This document shows, one piece after another, positions 10,388 to 22,325 of a stretch of 64,000 bases of DNA; position 1 is the first letter of the stretch, and every line of letters begins with the position of its first letter. Location: positions 1,832,001-1,896,000 of the forward strand of contig NZ_CP038440.1 in NCBI RefSeq assembly GCF_004683885.1, in the 5' to 3' direction. The translations under genes and the position numbers were made by a program. The notes below the pieces were generated by a model. The model ran no database searches. It saw only the letters and a program-made list of their open reading frames with translations, and had not been told where the DNA came from. The DNA is from Brevundimonas sp. MF30-B. Its GTDB lineage: Bacteria > Pseudomonadota > Alphaproteobacteria > Caulobacterales > Caulobacteraceae.

Positions 10388-10435
10388 TGTGTCAGTTGGA
10401 CCCGCGGCCTTCGGGCGAAGACCGTGGTGCGATCC

Positions 10436-11347
10436 TCAGACCGCGGCCTTCTCGGTTTCAACGGCGTCGTTGGCTTCCGAAGTCGCTTCCTTGGCGGCGT
10501 CGTCGGCGACGGCCGGCTCAGCAGCGGCTTCCAGCTCGGCGGCGGCGCCTTCGGTTCCGGCCGGAGCGGCCTCCGCTTCAGCCTTGGCGGCCGAGGCTTC
10601 GCGCAGCATCGGCTCGACCGGGGCTTCCGAAGCGCCGAGATCCACGCCCGAGGCAGAAGCGCCGGCGGCCAGCCCGTCCAGGACGGCGTCGGCGATCAGG
10701 TCGCAGTAGGTCTGGATGGCGCGGGCGGCGTCGTCGTTGCCCGGCACCGGATAGGTGATGCCATCCGGATCCGAGTTGGTGTCGAGGATGGCGATGATCG
10801 GGATGTTCAGCTTGCGGGCTTCCTGGATCGCGATCGATTCCTTGTTGGTGTCGATCACAAACATGATGTCGGGGATGCCGCCCATGTCCTTGATGCCGCC
10901 CAGCGAGGCGTCCAGCTTGTCACGCTCGCGCTGCAGGCTCAGCAGCTCGCGCTTGTTGCGGCCTTCGCCGCCGCTTTCCAGCAGGCCGTCCAGTTCACGC
11001 AGACGCTGGATCGAACCCGAAACGGTCTTCCAGTTGGTCAGCGTGCCGCCCAGCCAGCGGTTGTTCATGTAGTATTGCGCACAGCGCTTGGCAGCCTCGG
11101 CCACCGGGTCGGCGGCCTGGCGCTTGGTGCCGACGAACAGAACGCGGCCGCCCTTGGCGGCGACGTCGCGCACGGCGACCAGCGCCTGATGCATCAGCGG
11201 CAGGGTCTGCGACAGGTCGATGATGTGGATGTTCGAGCGCGCGCCGAAGATGTAGCGATCCATCTTCGGATTCCAGCGGTGGGTCTGGTGGCCGAAGTGG
11301 GCGCCCGCTTCCAGCAGGGTGCGCATCGAGAATTCAGGCAGGGCCAT
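10436..11347 (-). CDS. rpsB: 30S ribosomal protein S2 with long C-terminal extension
   Basis: A 303-residue S2 protein. The conserved core spans about residues 1-230 ([19 protein letters not shown], the [12 protein letters not shown] motif, and [12 protein letters not shown]). The last 70-80 residues are a low-complexity Ala/Glu tail (for example [20 protein letters not shown]) absent from the roughly 240-residue S2 of enteric bacteria. Extended S2 tails are common in alphaproteobacteria. It heads the rpsB-tsf unit, with a candidate promoter about 125 bases upstream. Confidence 0.96.
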   Translation of the reverse strand: MALPEFSMRTLLEAGAHFGHQTHRWNPKMDRYIFGARSNIHIIDLSQTLPLMHQALVAVRDVAAKGGRVLFVGTKRQAADPVAEAAKRCAQYYMNNRWLGGTLTNWKTVSGSIQRLRELDGLLESGGEGRNKRELLSLQRERDKLDASLGGIKDMGGIPDIMFVIDTNKESIAIQEARKLNIPIIAILDTNSDPDGITYPVPGNDDAARAIQTYCDLIADAVLDGLAAGASASGVDLGASEAPVEPMLREASAAKAEAEAAPAGTEGAAAELEAAAEPAVADDAAKEATSEANDAVETEKAAV

Positions 11348-11471
11348 GATCGTCTTGTCCTTTTTCCGATCAACGTGGCGCGGGGGATTGAAGCCCTAGG
11401 GCTCTCGGAATGGTGCAGGCCGGGATGTCTCCCCGACGCGCGCCTCACCCGCGTTGCGAAATGCCCGCGCC

Positions 11472-11499
11472 CTCTACGCGCAAGGGCCGGAAAATGCAA
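11472..11499 (-). promoter_or_regulatory. Candidate rpsB promoter and leader
   Basis: On the minus strand a TTGCAT hexamer (11499-11494) and GTAGAG (11477-11472) are separated by 16 bases. This would give a leader of about 120 bases before rpsB. The leader includes a 12-base perfect palindrome, agccctagggct, at 11392-11403. The hexamers are imperfect, so this is tentative. Confidence 0.4.
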
Positions 11500-11513
11500 G
11501 CCCGACAGCGACC

Positions 11514-11872
11514 TTAGAAGCTGCGGCCGTCCACACGTTCGGCGCTCCAGGCCCAGGGCTCCACATCCTCGAGCGTGCGCACGTTGATCGCCGCCATCTC
11601 AGCGCCGTCCGGCCCCTTGCCGTAGCCGTACGGCTGAACGCCGCAGGTCTTGCAGAAGCTGTGCTCGATGTTGTGGCGGTTGAAGAAATAAGAGGTCGTC
11701 GCCCCCTCCCCCTTCGCCAGCCGTAAAGCCGGCCGGGGAGCGAAGGCCAGGACGAGGCCCTTGCGATAGCAGTGCGAACAGTTGCACTCGATCAGCCCGT
11801 CCAGGCTGATATCCGCCTCGAATGTCACCGCGCCGCAGTGGCACGAACCCTTGTAGGTTCTTATTTCGGCCA

Positions 11873-11873
<1 letters not shown>
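11514..11873 (-). CDS. GFA-family (glutathione-dependent formaldehyde-activating-like) zinc protein
   Basis: A 119-residue protein of the GFA/CENP-V fold. Zinc-binding cysteines are visible as SCHCGAVTFEAD, ECNCSHCYRKG and FCKTCGVQPYG. The founding member was proposed to catalyse formation of S-hydroxymethylglutathione, but most short family members have no proven reaction, so I assign family only. Its ATG overlaps the dnaE stop as TGATG, so it is translated from the dnaE message. There is no obvious link to DNA replication. Confidence 0.85.
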
Positions 11874-15364
<3,491 letters not shown>

Positions 15365-15371
15365 GACCGAC

Positions 15372-15461
15372 TCACCCGATCAGGAACGCGGCCTGCCACA
15401 CCATCCAAACGAAGCCGCCGCATGACGCAAGCGACAGCATATCCTTCACCCACCGAGACAT
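15372..15461 (-). CDS. sidA: SidA-like 29-residue SOS-induced membrane peptide (cell-division inhibitor candidate)
   Basis: A 30-codon reading frame in the gap between lolD and dnaE. The peptide starts MSRWVKDM, has two positive residues, then an uninterrupted hydrophobic stretch ending [13 protein letters not shown]: one inner-membrane helix. It begins about 26 bases after the predicted start of a promoter covered by two perfect GTTC-N7-GTTC LexA boxes, and ends 7 bases before dnaE. In Caulobacter crescentus SidA is a 29-residue, LexA-controlled inner-membrane peptide that blocks division through FtsW/FtsN after DNA damage. Equal length, topology and regulation support orthology, although I could not align them. 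The ribosome site (tggggat) is modest. Confidence 0.85.
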   Translation of the reverse strand: MSRWVKDMLSLASCGGFVWMVWQAAFLIG

Positions 15462-15482
15462 GACGGCATCCCCAGATTTCCT

Positions 15483-15497
15483 GTTCTGGTAATGTTC
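15483..15497. promoter_or_regulatory. LexA (SOS) box 1
   Basis: Exact match to the alphaproteobacterial LexA operator GTTC-N7-GTTC: GTTC at 15483-15486, seven bases, GTTC at 15494-15497. It overlaps the -10 hexamer of the sidA-like promoter, so bound LexA would block polymerase directly. Confidence 0.9.
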
Positions 15498-15522
15498 TAT
15501 GTTCTGCCTTCGTTCCCGTCAA
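15494..15522 (-). promoter_or_regulatory. LexA-controlled promoter of the sidA-like gene and dnaE
   Basis: On the minus strand TTGACG (15522-15517) and TAGAAC (15499-15494) are separated by exactly 17 bases, a good housekeeping-sigma match. Predicted transcription start is near 15487, 26 bases before the peptide's ATG. Both LexA boxes overlap it. Since dnaE follows the peptide by 7 bases, the message should continue into dnaE. Confidence 0.8.
15501..15515. promoter_or_regulatory. LexA (SOS) box 2
   Basis: A second exact GTTC-N7-GTTC operator: GTTC at 15501-15504 and 15512-15515. It starts 18 bases after box 1 and lies in the spacer between the -10 and -35 hexamers. Tandem boxes suggest tight repression. 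Confidence 0.9.
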
Positions 15523-15595
15523 GCCGCGATGCGTGTCCGTCGGCTGTCGCGTTCGGAGCGCGCCAGCGGTCGGGAAGCCAGCCGCCAGTCGTTTC

Positions 15596-16306
15596 TCAGT
15601 AGGCGTGGCTCTCGGCCGCACGTTCTTCCAGATGGCCGTCCTTCAGGGCGAAGACGCGGTCCATGTGGCCGGCCAGTTCCATGTTGTGGGTGGCGATCAG
15701 GGCGGCGACGCCCGTGGTCTTGGACAGCTGACGCAGGCTCTCGAACACCGACCCGCTGGTCGACGGATCCAGATTGCCGGTCGGCTCGTCGGCCAGCAGC
15801 AGGCGCGGCCGGTTGGCCAGGGCGCGGGCGATCGCCACCCGTTGACGCTCGCCGCCCGACAGCTGGGCCGGCTGGTGGGTGACGCGGTCGCCCAGACCCA
15901 GCGCGGTCAGGGTCTCGGTGGCGCGATCGTGCGCGGCTTTCGCCGACAGACCGGCGATCCGCATCGGCAGGGCCACGTTGTCGCGCGCATCGAACTCGGG
16001 CAGCAGATGGTGGAACTGATAGACGAAGCCGATGCGCGACAGGCGCAGACGGGTGCGTGCGCGCTCGTCCAGCCGGCCCACCTCCTCGCCGTCGATGACG
16101 ACCTGGCCCGTGGTCGGGCGCTCCAGCAAGCCGGCCGCGTGCAACAGGCTGGACTTGCCCGAGCCCGAGGGCCCGATCAGGCCCACGATCTCGCCAGGCC
16201 AAACATCCAGATCCACGCCCTTCAGCACCGTCAGCCCGCCCTGGGCGGTCGGATAGGTGCGGCTGACGTCGCGCAGCGACAGGGTCGGCGTGTCGGTCCT
16301 ATTCAT
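15596..16306 (-). CDS. lolD: LolD, ATPase of the lipoprotein-releasing ABC transporter
   Basis: A 236-residue ABC ATPase. Walker A is GPSGSGKSSLLHAAG, the signature is LSGGERQRVAIARAL, and Walker B is LLLADEPTGNLD, followed by the switch His in ATHN. LolD powers release of outer-membrane lipoproteins from the inner membrane to LolA. The start is the ATG at 16306, inside the end of the permease gene (8-base overlap); the longer frame to 16342 lies wholly within lolC. It directly follows its permease. Confidence 0.93.
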   Translation of the reverse strand: MNRTDTPTLSLRDVSRTYPTAQGGLTVLKGVDLDVWPGEIVGLIGPSGSGKSSLLHAAGLLERPTTGQVVIDGEEVGRLDERARTRLRLSRIGFVYQFHHLLPEFDARDNVALPMRIAGLSAKAAHDRATETLTALGLGDRVTHQPAQLSGGERQRVAIARALANRPRLLLADEPTGNLDPSTSGSVFESLRQLSKTTGVAALIATHNMELAGHMDRVFALKDGHLEERAAESHAY

Positions 16307-17603
16307 AGCGCAGGGCCTCAACGGGATCGATGCGCGAGGCATTCCAGGACGGCGGCAGGCTGGCCACGCAGCTCATCAGCAGCGACCAGACCGCGACCCA
16401 GGTCACGTCGCCCGGATCGACCAGCGCCGGCACCGCGTCCAGCATATAGACCTCGGAGTTGAACAGCTGGACGCCCAGCAGAGCCTCCAGGAAGTGCTGG
16501 ATCGCGCCGATGTTCAGGCAAAAGGCCAGGCCCAGCGCCAGACCGGCCAGCGTGCCCGCCACCCCGATCGCGGCGCCGGCCACGAAGAAGATGCGCAGGA
16601 TCGAAGACGGGCTGGCCCCCACGGTGCGCAGGATGGCGATGTCGCGCGTCTTGTTTTTAACCAGCATGACGATGCCCGAGATGATGTTCATCGCCGCGAT
16701 GGCGACCACCATGCCCAGGATGATGCTCATGGCCGCGCGCTCGATCTGCAACGCGCCCCAGAAGGCCGCCATCTGGGTGCGCCAGTCGGTGACGACTGCG
16801 CCGGACCCGACCGCATCGCGCACGGGCGCCATATAGCCGTCCATCTTGTCGGGGGTGCTGACCTTCAGCTCGATGACGTCCCAGACGCCGTCCTTGCCGA
16901 AGAAGAGCTGCGCCTGCTCCAGCGGCATGAAGATGAAGGCCTGATCGTATTCCGATGTGCCGGAACTGAACACGCCGCCCACGGTGTAGGTCTTCTCCAG
17001 CCCGCCCAGATTGCCAAACGCGCTGTCAGCGCCCGTCGGGGAATACAGGGTGATGGGATCGCCCGGCCCAATGCCCAGGCCGCGCGCCAAGGCGCCGCCG
17101 ATCAGGATGCGGTCGCCGCCATAGGCGCCCTGGCCAAAGGTCTGACGAGCCTCGTCCGACAGGCTGTCATAGACATAGTTCAGCGACGACAGGTCCTGGG
17201 GGCGGATGCCCTTGACGATCGCGCCCGTGGTCGCGCCGCCGGCGCGCAGCAGGCTTTGCGCCTGGACCTGGGGCGCCACGCTGACGACCCCTGGCACATC
17301 GGACAGCCGTTGCAGCGCCTGCTCGCGGTCAGGCGAACTCAGCACCTGCCCCTGAACGTACATGTGCCCGTTGAACGACAGCATCCGGCCCAGCAGCTCG
17401 GCGCGGAACCCGGCCATGATGCTCATGACGCTGATCAGCACCGCGACGGCCAGCATGATGCCGATGAAGCTGATGATGGCGATCATCGCCACCCCGCCTT
17501 CCTTGCGCTTGGCCCGCAGATAGCGGAGCGCCAGACCGATCTCCCAGGCGGAGAAGGCGCCGGCGGGCTTCACCGGCTTGGTCGCCGAGGCGGCATCGCT
17601 CAT
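16299..17603 (-). CDS. lolC: LolC/LolE-type lipoprotein-releasing permease
   Basis: A 434-residue inner-membrane permease. One helix near the N-terminus ([20 protein letters not shown]) is followed by a large periplasmic domain (about residues 50-280) and three C-terminal helices with [20 protein letters not shown], the FtsX/LolE signature. A single permease gene is present rather than the enteric C/E pair, so it may form a homodimer; that is usual outside gammaproteobacteria. The ATG at 17603 overlaps the proS stop as ATGA, and the gene overlaps lolD. Confidence 0.92.
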   Translation of the reverse strand: MSDAASATKPVKPAGAFSAWEIGLALRYLRAKRKEGGVAMIAIISFIGIMLAVAVLISVMSIMAGFRAELLGRMLSFNGHMYVQGQVLSSPDREQALQRLSDVPGVVSVAPQVQAQSLLRAGGATTGAIVKGIRPQDLSSLNYVYDSLSDEARQTFGQGAYGGDRILIGGALARGLGIGPGDPITLYSPTGADSAFGNLGGLEKTYTVGGVFSSGTSEYDQAFIFMPLEQAQLFFGKDGVWDVIELKVSTPDKMDGYMAPVRDAVGSGAVVTDWRTQMAAFWGALQIERAAMSIILGMVVAIAAMNIISGIVMLVKNKTRDIAILRTVGASPSSILRIFFVAGAAIGVAGTLAGLALGLAFCLNIGAIQHFLEALLGVQLFNSEVYMLDAVPALVDPGDVTWVAVWSLLMSCVASLPPSWNASRIDPVEALRYE

Positions 17604-18916
17604 CCGATCAGCTTCCCGAGGGCGGCGTCCAGCGCCAGGCTGTCCTTCTCGCCGGTCGCGCGGCGCTTCAGCTCGACCACGCCGTCCTTCAGCCCCTTGG
17701 GCCCGATGGTCAGCTGCCACGGCACGCCGATCAGGTCGGCGGTGGCGAACTTGCCGCCCGGACGTTCGTCGGTGTCGTCATACAGCACGTCCAGGCCCGC
17801 GGCCTTCAGGCGGTGCACCGCCTCGTCGCAGGCGGCGTCCACCGCCTCGTCGCCGACGCGCAGGTTGATGACCACCACGTCGAACGGCGCCACGGCGTCA
17901 GGCCAGATGATGCCGCCCTCGTCATGGCTGGCCTCGATGATGGCGCCCAGCAGACGCGAGACGCCGACGCCGTAGCTGCCCATGTGAACCGGCGTGTCCT
18001 TGCCGTCGGGCCCGGCCACCTGCGCCTTCATCGGCGCGGAATATTTGGTTCCGAAGTAGAAAATGTGGCCGACCTCGATGCCGCGCGCCGACAGGCGGTC
18101 GGCCTCGGTGGTCTGGCTTTCAAAGGCGCCCGCGTCGTGCATTTCCTCGGTCGCGGCGTACAGGGCCGTGCGCTCGTCGACGATGGCCTGCAGGTCGTCC
18201 CAGTCCACGTCGCCGCCCGGCGCCGGCATCTCGACCAGCTTGCGGTCACAGAAGACCGCGCTCTCGCCCGTGTCCGCCAGGACGATGAACTCGTGGCTCA
18301 GGTCGCCGCCGATCGGGCCGGTGTCGGCGCGCATCGGCACGGCCTTCAGCCCCATGCGGGCGAAGGTGTTCAGATAGGCCACGAACATGCGGTTGTAGGC
18401 CTTGCGCGCCGAGGCCTCGTCCAGATCGAAGGAATAGGCGTCCTTCATCAGGAACTCGCGGCCGCGCATCACGCCGAAGCGCGGACGCCGCTCGTCGCGG
18501 AACTTCCACTGAATGTGAAACAGGTTCAGCGGCAGGGCCTTATAGCTCTTCACATAGCCCCGGAAGATGTCGGTGATCATCTCCTCGTTGGTGGGGCCGT
18601 ACAGCAGCTCGCGTTCGTGCCGGTCGGTGATGCGCAGCATCTCCGGGCCATAGGCGTCGTACCGCCCAGACTCCCGCCACAGGTCGGCCAGCTGCAGCGT
18701 CGGCATCAGCAGCTCGACCGCGCCCGCCCTCACCTGCTCCTCACGCACAATCGCCTCGATCTTGCGCAGCACCCGCAGACCCAGCGGCAGCCAGGCATAG
18801 ATGCCGGCGGCCTCCTGCTTGATCAGGCCGGCGCGCAGCATCAGCTGGTGCGATACGATCTGGGCGTCCGAAGGCGCCTCTTTCAGAGTGGGCAGGAAGT
18901 AGCGCGAAAGGCGCAT
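17600..18916 (-). CDS. proS: Prolyl-tRNA synthetase, short alphaproteobacterial type
   Basis: A 438-residue class II synthetase that charges tRNA-Pro. Motif 2 lies in the region [20 protein letters not shown] and motif 3 in [14 protein letters not shown]; the C-terminal anticodon-binding domain follows (about residue 340 on). The usual 180-residue INS editing domain between motifs 2 and 3 is absent, as expected in alphaproteobacteria. The ATG at 18916 is chosen because the frame upstream (to 19129) is antisense of the DUF1467 gene. It is the first of a proS-lolC-lolD unit. Confidence 0.95.
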   Translation of the reverse strand: MRLSRYFLPTLKEAPSDAQIVSHQLMLRAGLIKQEAAGIYAWLPLGLRVLRKIEAIVREEQVRAGAVELLMPTLQLADLWRESGRYDAYGPEMLRITDRHERELLYGPTNEEMITDIFRGYVKSYKALPLNLFHIQWKFRDERRPRFGVMRGREFLMKDAYSFDLDEASARKAYNRMFVAYLNTFARMGLKAVPMRADTGPIGGDLSHEFIVLADTGESAVFCDRKLVEMPAPGGDVDWDDLQAIVDERTALYAATEEMHDAGAFESQTTEADRLSARGIEVGHIFYFGTKYSAPMKAQVAGPDGKDTPVHMGSYGVGVSRLLGAIIEASHDEGGIIWPDAVAPFDVVVINLRVGDEAVDAACDEAVHRLKAAGLDVLYDDTDERPGGKFATADLIGVPWQLTIGPKGLKDGVVELKRRATGEKDSLALDAALGKLIG

Positions 18917-18990
18917 CGGGCGATCCAGGTCTCGAGTCGAATGAACCCGAGCTTTAGCCGGGTCGGCGGGGCGAAAGCTAGGCGGCGGCC

Positions 18991-19251
18991 CTAAACGGGC
19001 GGCGCCAGGTTCGGCAGGGGCATCCAGCCGATGTAGACCAGGACCATGATGAAGACCCACACCAGGGCCGCCACCCAGGTCGTGGTGATGAACTTCTTCT
19101 TCAGCCGGGGATTCTCGGGCGCGCCCCACTGGGCGCCGTCGGTGGGCTGCGTCTGGTCACGCTGGTTCATGCCGAGGGGAAGCACGACGAACAGCACCGT
19201 CCACCACACCGTGATGTAGATGGCCGTCATGGTGAAGGGGCCGATGGGCAT
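18991..19251 (-). CDS. DUF1467-family membrane protein
   Basis: An 86-residue protein with two membrane helices (about residues 8-26 and 59-80) joined by a hydrophilic loop with [20 protein letters not shown]. The [10 protein letters not shown] motif and the W-G-A-P-E-N-P loop are characteristic of this small alphaproteobacterial family of unknown function. Its ATG overlaps the last base of the epimerase stop, a pairing often seen in this class, which suggests linked expression but not a shared function. Confidence 0.85.
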   Translation of the reverse strand: MPIGPFTMTAIYITVWWTVLFVVLPLGMNQRDQTQPTDGAQWGAPENPRLKKKFITTTWVAALVWVFIMVLVYIGWMPLPNLAPPV

Positions 19252-19676
19252 CAGTGCGCCTCGCTTTTGGGGGTTTCCATCAGTTCGATCAGCACCCCGC
19301 CCATGTCCCTGGGATGCAGGAAGAGGATGGGCGTGCCGTGGGCGCCGATGCGCGGTTCGCCCGTGCCCAGGATGGTCGCGCCCTTGGCCCGCAGCGCATC
19401 GCGCGCGGCCAAGATGTCCTCGACCTCGAAACAGACGTGGTGCTGCCCGCCCTTCGGATTCTTGGCCAGGAAGCCGTGGATGGGGCTGTCCTCGCCCAGC
19501 GGCTCGATCAGCTCGATCTGGCTGTTGGGCAGGTCGATGAAGCAGACCCGAACGCCCTGCGCGGGCAGGTCGAACGGCGCCTGCGACCGCGTCGCGCCCA
19601 GCAGGTCGCGATACAGCCGGACGCTGTCCTCGATCGAGGGCGTCGCCACCCCCACATGGTTCAGTCTTCCGATCAT
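19251..19676 (-). CDS. mce: Methylmalonyl-CoA epimerase
   Basis: A 141-residue glyoxalase-fold enzyme that interconverts the (S) and (R) forms of methylmalonyl-CoA in propionate and odd-chain fatty acid catabolism. Metal ligands are visible: the His of LNHVGVATPS, the His pair in KGGQHHVCFEV, and the Glu of GGVLIELME. Length is typical. It follows the M28 peptidase by 18 bases and overlaps the DUF1467 gene by one base. No mutase gene is in the window. Confidence 0.92.
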   Translation of the reverse strand: MIGRLNHVGVATPSIEDSVRLYRDLLGATRSQAPFDLPAQGVRVCFIDLPNSQIELIEPLGEDSPIHGFLAKNPKGGQHHVCFEVEDILAARDALRAKGATILGTGEPRIGAHGTPILFLHPRDMGGVLIELMETPKSEAH

Positions 19677-19694
19677 CAGGCTCTCGAAACCTTC

Positions 19695-21281
19695 TTACGG
19701 CTCGAACGGGTCGGTCGGCGTGGGCCGGGTCGGCAGCGGCATCCGCGGCAGCGGCTCGTCGCTATTGGCCGCCGACAGCAGGAAGCTGGCCATGATGATC
19801 GCCGCCTGGCGCAGATCCTCGGGCCGCAGCTTGTCGTAGCTGTCGATCGAGGTGTGATGAAGGCGGCTGCCGTAATCCAGCGGATCCTGGATGAACTGGA
19901 AGCCTGGGATGCCCACGGTCTGCATATAGACGTGGTCGGTGCCGCCCGACGGACGCAGCGAGACCGTGCTGGCGCCCATGCTGGCGAAGGGCTTCAGCCA
20001 CTCCTCGAACACGGCAGCGGCGGCGACATTGCCCTCGGCGTTGATGCCGCGGATACGGCCAGAGCCGTTGTCGAAGTTGAAATAGGCCACCAGGTCGCGG
20101 TGGCCCGGCCTCGGCTCGATGGGCCAGCGGGCGCGCCAGGTGCGGTTCGCCGGCAGGGCGTCCTGGGCGGCGTCGCCCAGCGGGGCGCGGGTGGCGACGT
20201 ACCGGTCGACATAGGCCAGAGAGCCGAGCAGCCCCTGCTCCTCGCCGTTCCACAGGGCGAAGCGGATGGTCCGCTTGGGCCGCACGTTCAGGGCCTTGAG
20301 GATGCGGGCCGCCTCCATGACCACGGCCACCCCGGCGGCGTTGTCGACCGCTCCGTCCGACGCGACCCAGCTGTCCAGGTGGGCGCCGGCCATGACGTAT
20401 TCGCCCGAACGGCTCGTGCCCGGAATATCGGCCAGGATGTTGTAGGCCTGGGAGTCTTCGTCGTGGAACCGGACGTTGCTGGTCAGCTCCAGCGTGGGCG
20501 CGGCGCCGGCTGCGGTCAGACGCACCAGACGACGATAGTCCTCCTGGGTCATCTCGACGCCCGGCACCGTCGGCGTGGCGCCGGCGCGATAGTTATAGCC
20601 CGCGCCGTGCAGCAGTCCGCCGTCACGCTGTGACATGCGCACCCAGGCCAGCGCGCCCTCCTCCCTCAGGAAGGCGTCCAGCTGCAGCGTGAAGTCCTCG
20701 GCCGTGTTGACCCGCACCGGTGCGTGACGCGGCTGAACGTAGACGTTGCGCCCGGCCAGCTCCTCGTCCGTCAGGCGGCGGAAGACGGGCTGGTCAGACG
20801 GCTCCGACGGCGCGGGCGCGGCGCTGATCAGCACGATCTTGCCCGCCAGCTTGCCGCGATGACGGGCGAAATCGCCCGCATTGGCCATGGGCGCGAAGAC
20901 CACCTCGGCGTTGACAGTCCCGTCGGTTGACGGCGTCCAGGCCACGGGAATGACGCGCAGCTCGATCGGCCGGGGCGCCGTCATTCGGGCGCTGGCGCGG
21001 TCGATGGACCAGCCGCGCCCGAACTCGAAACCGTCGGCCCGCACGTTCGACAGACCCCAGTCGCGGAACTGCTGTTGCGTCCAGGCCTCGGCCTGGCGCA
21101 TCTGCGGCGAGTTCGTGAGGCGCGGTCCGATGCGGTCCGTCAGCCAGCCGGCGGTCTGCATGACCTGGCTCTGGTTCAGCCCCTGATCGATGATGCCGTT
21201 GACGGCCAGCCGGTCTACGGGCTGGGCCAGCGCCGGCGTGGCAAGAAGCGTGGCGGAAAGAAGAACAGCCAGATGACGCAC
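19695..21281 (-). CDS. Secreted M28-family zinc peptidase
   Basis: A 528-residue exported peptidase. The signal peptide VRHLAVLLSATLLATPALA starts at a GTG at 21281 preceded by a GGGGG ribosome site; the longer frame to 21338 adds 19 residues of no signal character. A protease-associated (PA) domain lies about residues 130-260. The catalytic domain has the first zinc motif GAHLDSWVASDGAVDNAAG, the catalytic Glu pair in WNGEEQGLLGS and later a GGTDHVYMQ zinc-His region. The family includes aminopeptidases and carboxypeptidases, and the substrate is not predictable here. Confidence 0.88.
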   Translation of the reverse strand: MRHLAVLLSATLLATPALAQPVDRLAVNGIIDQGLNQSQVMQTAGWLTDRIGPRLTNSPQMRQAEAWTQQQFRDWGLSNVRADGFEFGRGWSIDRASARMTAPRPIELRVIPVAWTPSTDGTVNAEVVFAPMANAGDFARHRGKLAGKIVLISAAPAPSEPSDQPVFRRLTDEELAGRNVYVQPRHAPVRVNTAEDFTLQLDAFLREEGALAWVRMSQRDGGLLHGAGYNYRAGATPTVPGVEMTQEDYRRLVRLTAAGAAPTLELTSNVRFHDEDSQAYNILADIPGTSRSGEYVMAGAHLDSWVASDGAVDNAAGVAVVMEAARILKALNVRPKRTIRFALWNGEEQGLLGSLAYVDRYVATRAPLGDAAQDALPANRTWRARWPIEPRPGHRDLVAYFNFDNGSGRIRGINAEGNVAAAAVFEEWLKPFASMGASTVSLRPSGGTDHVYMQTVGIPGFQFIQDPLDYGSRLHHTSIDSYDKLRPEDLRQAAIIMASFLLSAANSDEPLPRMPLPTRPTPTDPFEP

Positions 21282-21328
21282 GTTAACCCCCGGAAAATGC
21301 GATGGCGTCTCTATGGGCGACGTCGCGA

Positions 21329-22264
21329 TCAGCGGCAAGCCGCTCCCACGCCCGGCGCCCGCACCGCCAGCAGGGCCGAAGAGCGCTCGGCGCGGGACAT
21401 GACGCCGGCGTCTTCCAGGATGCAGCCGATCACGGTGTTGGAGTTGGGCGCCAGCACGCCGTAGTCGATCTCTGCGTCCTCGAGCTCCGCCTTGGCGAGC
21501 GACAGCCGCTCCAGCGCGCCGGCGGTCTCTTGCGGATCGCGCGTGATCAGCGTCAGCTCATGGACCGCCTGACCGGATGAAGGGAAGTCATAGGCGCCGG
21601 GCGCATAGTCGCCGATCCGGGCCGCCAGATGCTGTTCATTGTCGGCGTCTGCGTCGAAATGCCCGGTCAGGCTGGCTGAAAACACCTGCGCCGGGCCCGT
21701 CTCAGGCACCACCAGAATATAGGCGTGGCGCGGGAAGAACAGAAAGTGCGCCAGATACTTGGTCACCGGCACGAAGGGCAGGCCGTCGGGGCCCAGAGCC
21801 CGGACGCCGACATAAACGCCTGCCGGAAAGGTGCGCGCATCCACCCCGCCAAACCGCTCGACCAGCTGCTCGGCCATGATCTGATCCAGCACGATGGTCC
21901 CGTCCAGCCGCCGCTCGAAATAGCCGCGGATGTCGCTGGCTTTCGCATCCGGTCCCAGCTCTTCGCCGTACAGGCGCGCAAACGCCGTCGGATCGGCCGA
22001 ACGTCCATCCAGGGGGCTGAACCACAAGGCGGTCGCCACATGCACGAACCGCCGCCCTCGGTCCTCGCGGCTCTGGACCGACAGCCCCAACGCCAGGTTG
22101 ACCAGGGCGAACACGACCACCAGCAGCGCCATCCATTGCAGCAGGATCAGCGACCACTTCTTCCACCCGTGCAGAGGGTGGCGCGCATGGCGCACGCGCT
22201 CCAGTGCGTCGTGCGAACAGCGACGGACCGACTGGCGGAAGCGATGGGGAGCTGAGTTGGCCAA
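21329..22264 (-). CDS. Membrane-anchored protein of unknown function
   Basis: I do not recognise this family. About 311 residues if the TTG at 22264 is used: a basic N-terminus (about 35 residues), one membrane anchor (LILLQWMALLVVVFALVNLAL), then a periplasmic-looking domain. Two conserved-looking motifs are HAYILVV (about residue 180) and NSNTVIGCILEDAG (about residue 280); His then Asn/Cys in a compact domain resembles permuted papain-like hydrolases, but that is only a guess. Internal GTGs at residues 13 and 25 are other possible starts; starting at the first internal ATG would cut the anchor. It precedes the M28 gene by 47 bases. Confidence 0.7.
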   Translation of the reverse strand: MANSAPHRFRQSVRRCSHDALERVRHARHPLHGWKKWSLILLQWMALLVVVFALVNLALGLSVQSREDRGRRFVHVATALWFSPLDGRSADPTAFARLYGEELGPDAKASDIRGYFERRLDGTIVLDQIMAEQLVERFGGVDARTFPAGVYVGVRALGPDGLPFVPVTKYLAHFLFFPRHAYILVVPETGPAQVFSASLTGHFDADADNEQHLAARIGDYAPGAYDFPSSGQAVHELTLITRDPQETAGALERLSLAKAELEDAEIDYGVLAPNSNTVIGCILEDAGVMSRAERSSALLAVRAPGVGAACR

Positions 22265-22325
22265 GGGCGCCGGCGAAGCATGAGACTGATCGCCTCAAAC
22301 CCCGCCGAACGGCCAAGGTTGCGTC

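Noticed and set aside
15372..15515. LexA boxes as regulators of lolD
   Set aside because: lolD ends at 15596 and is transcribed toward the boxes, so they are downstream of it. The promoter overlapping them points to the peptide and dnaE.
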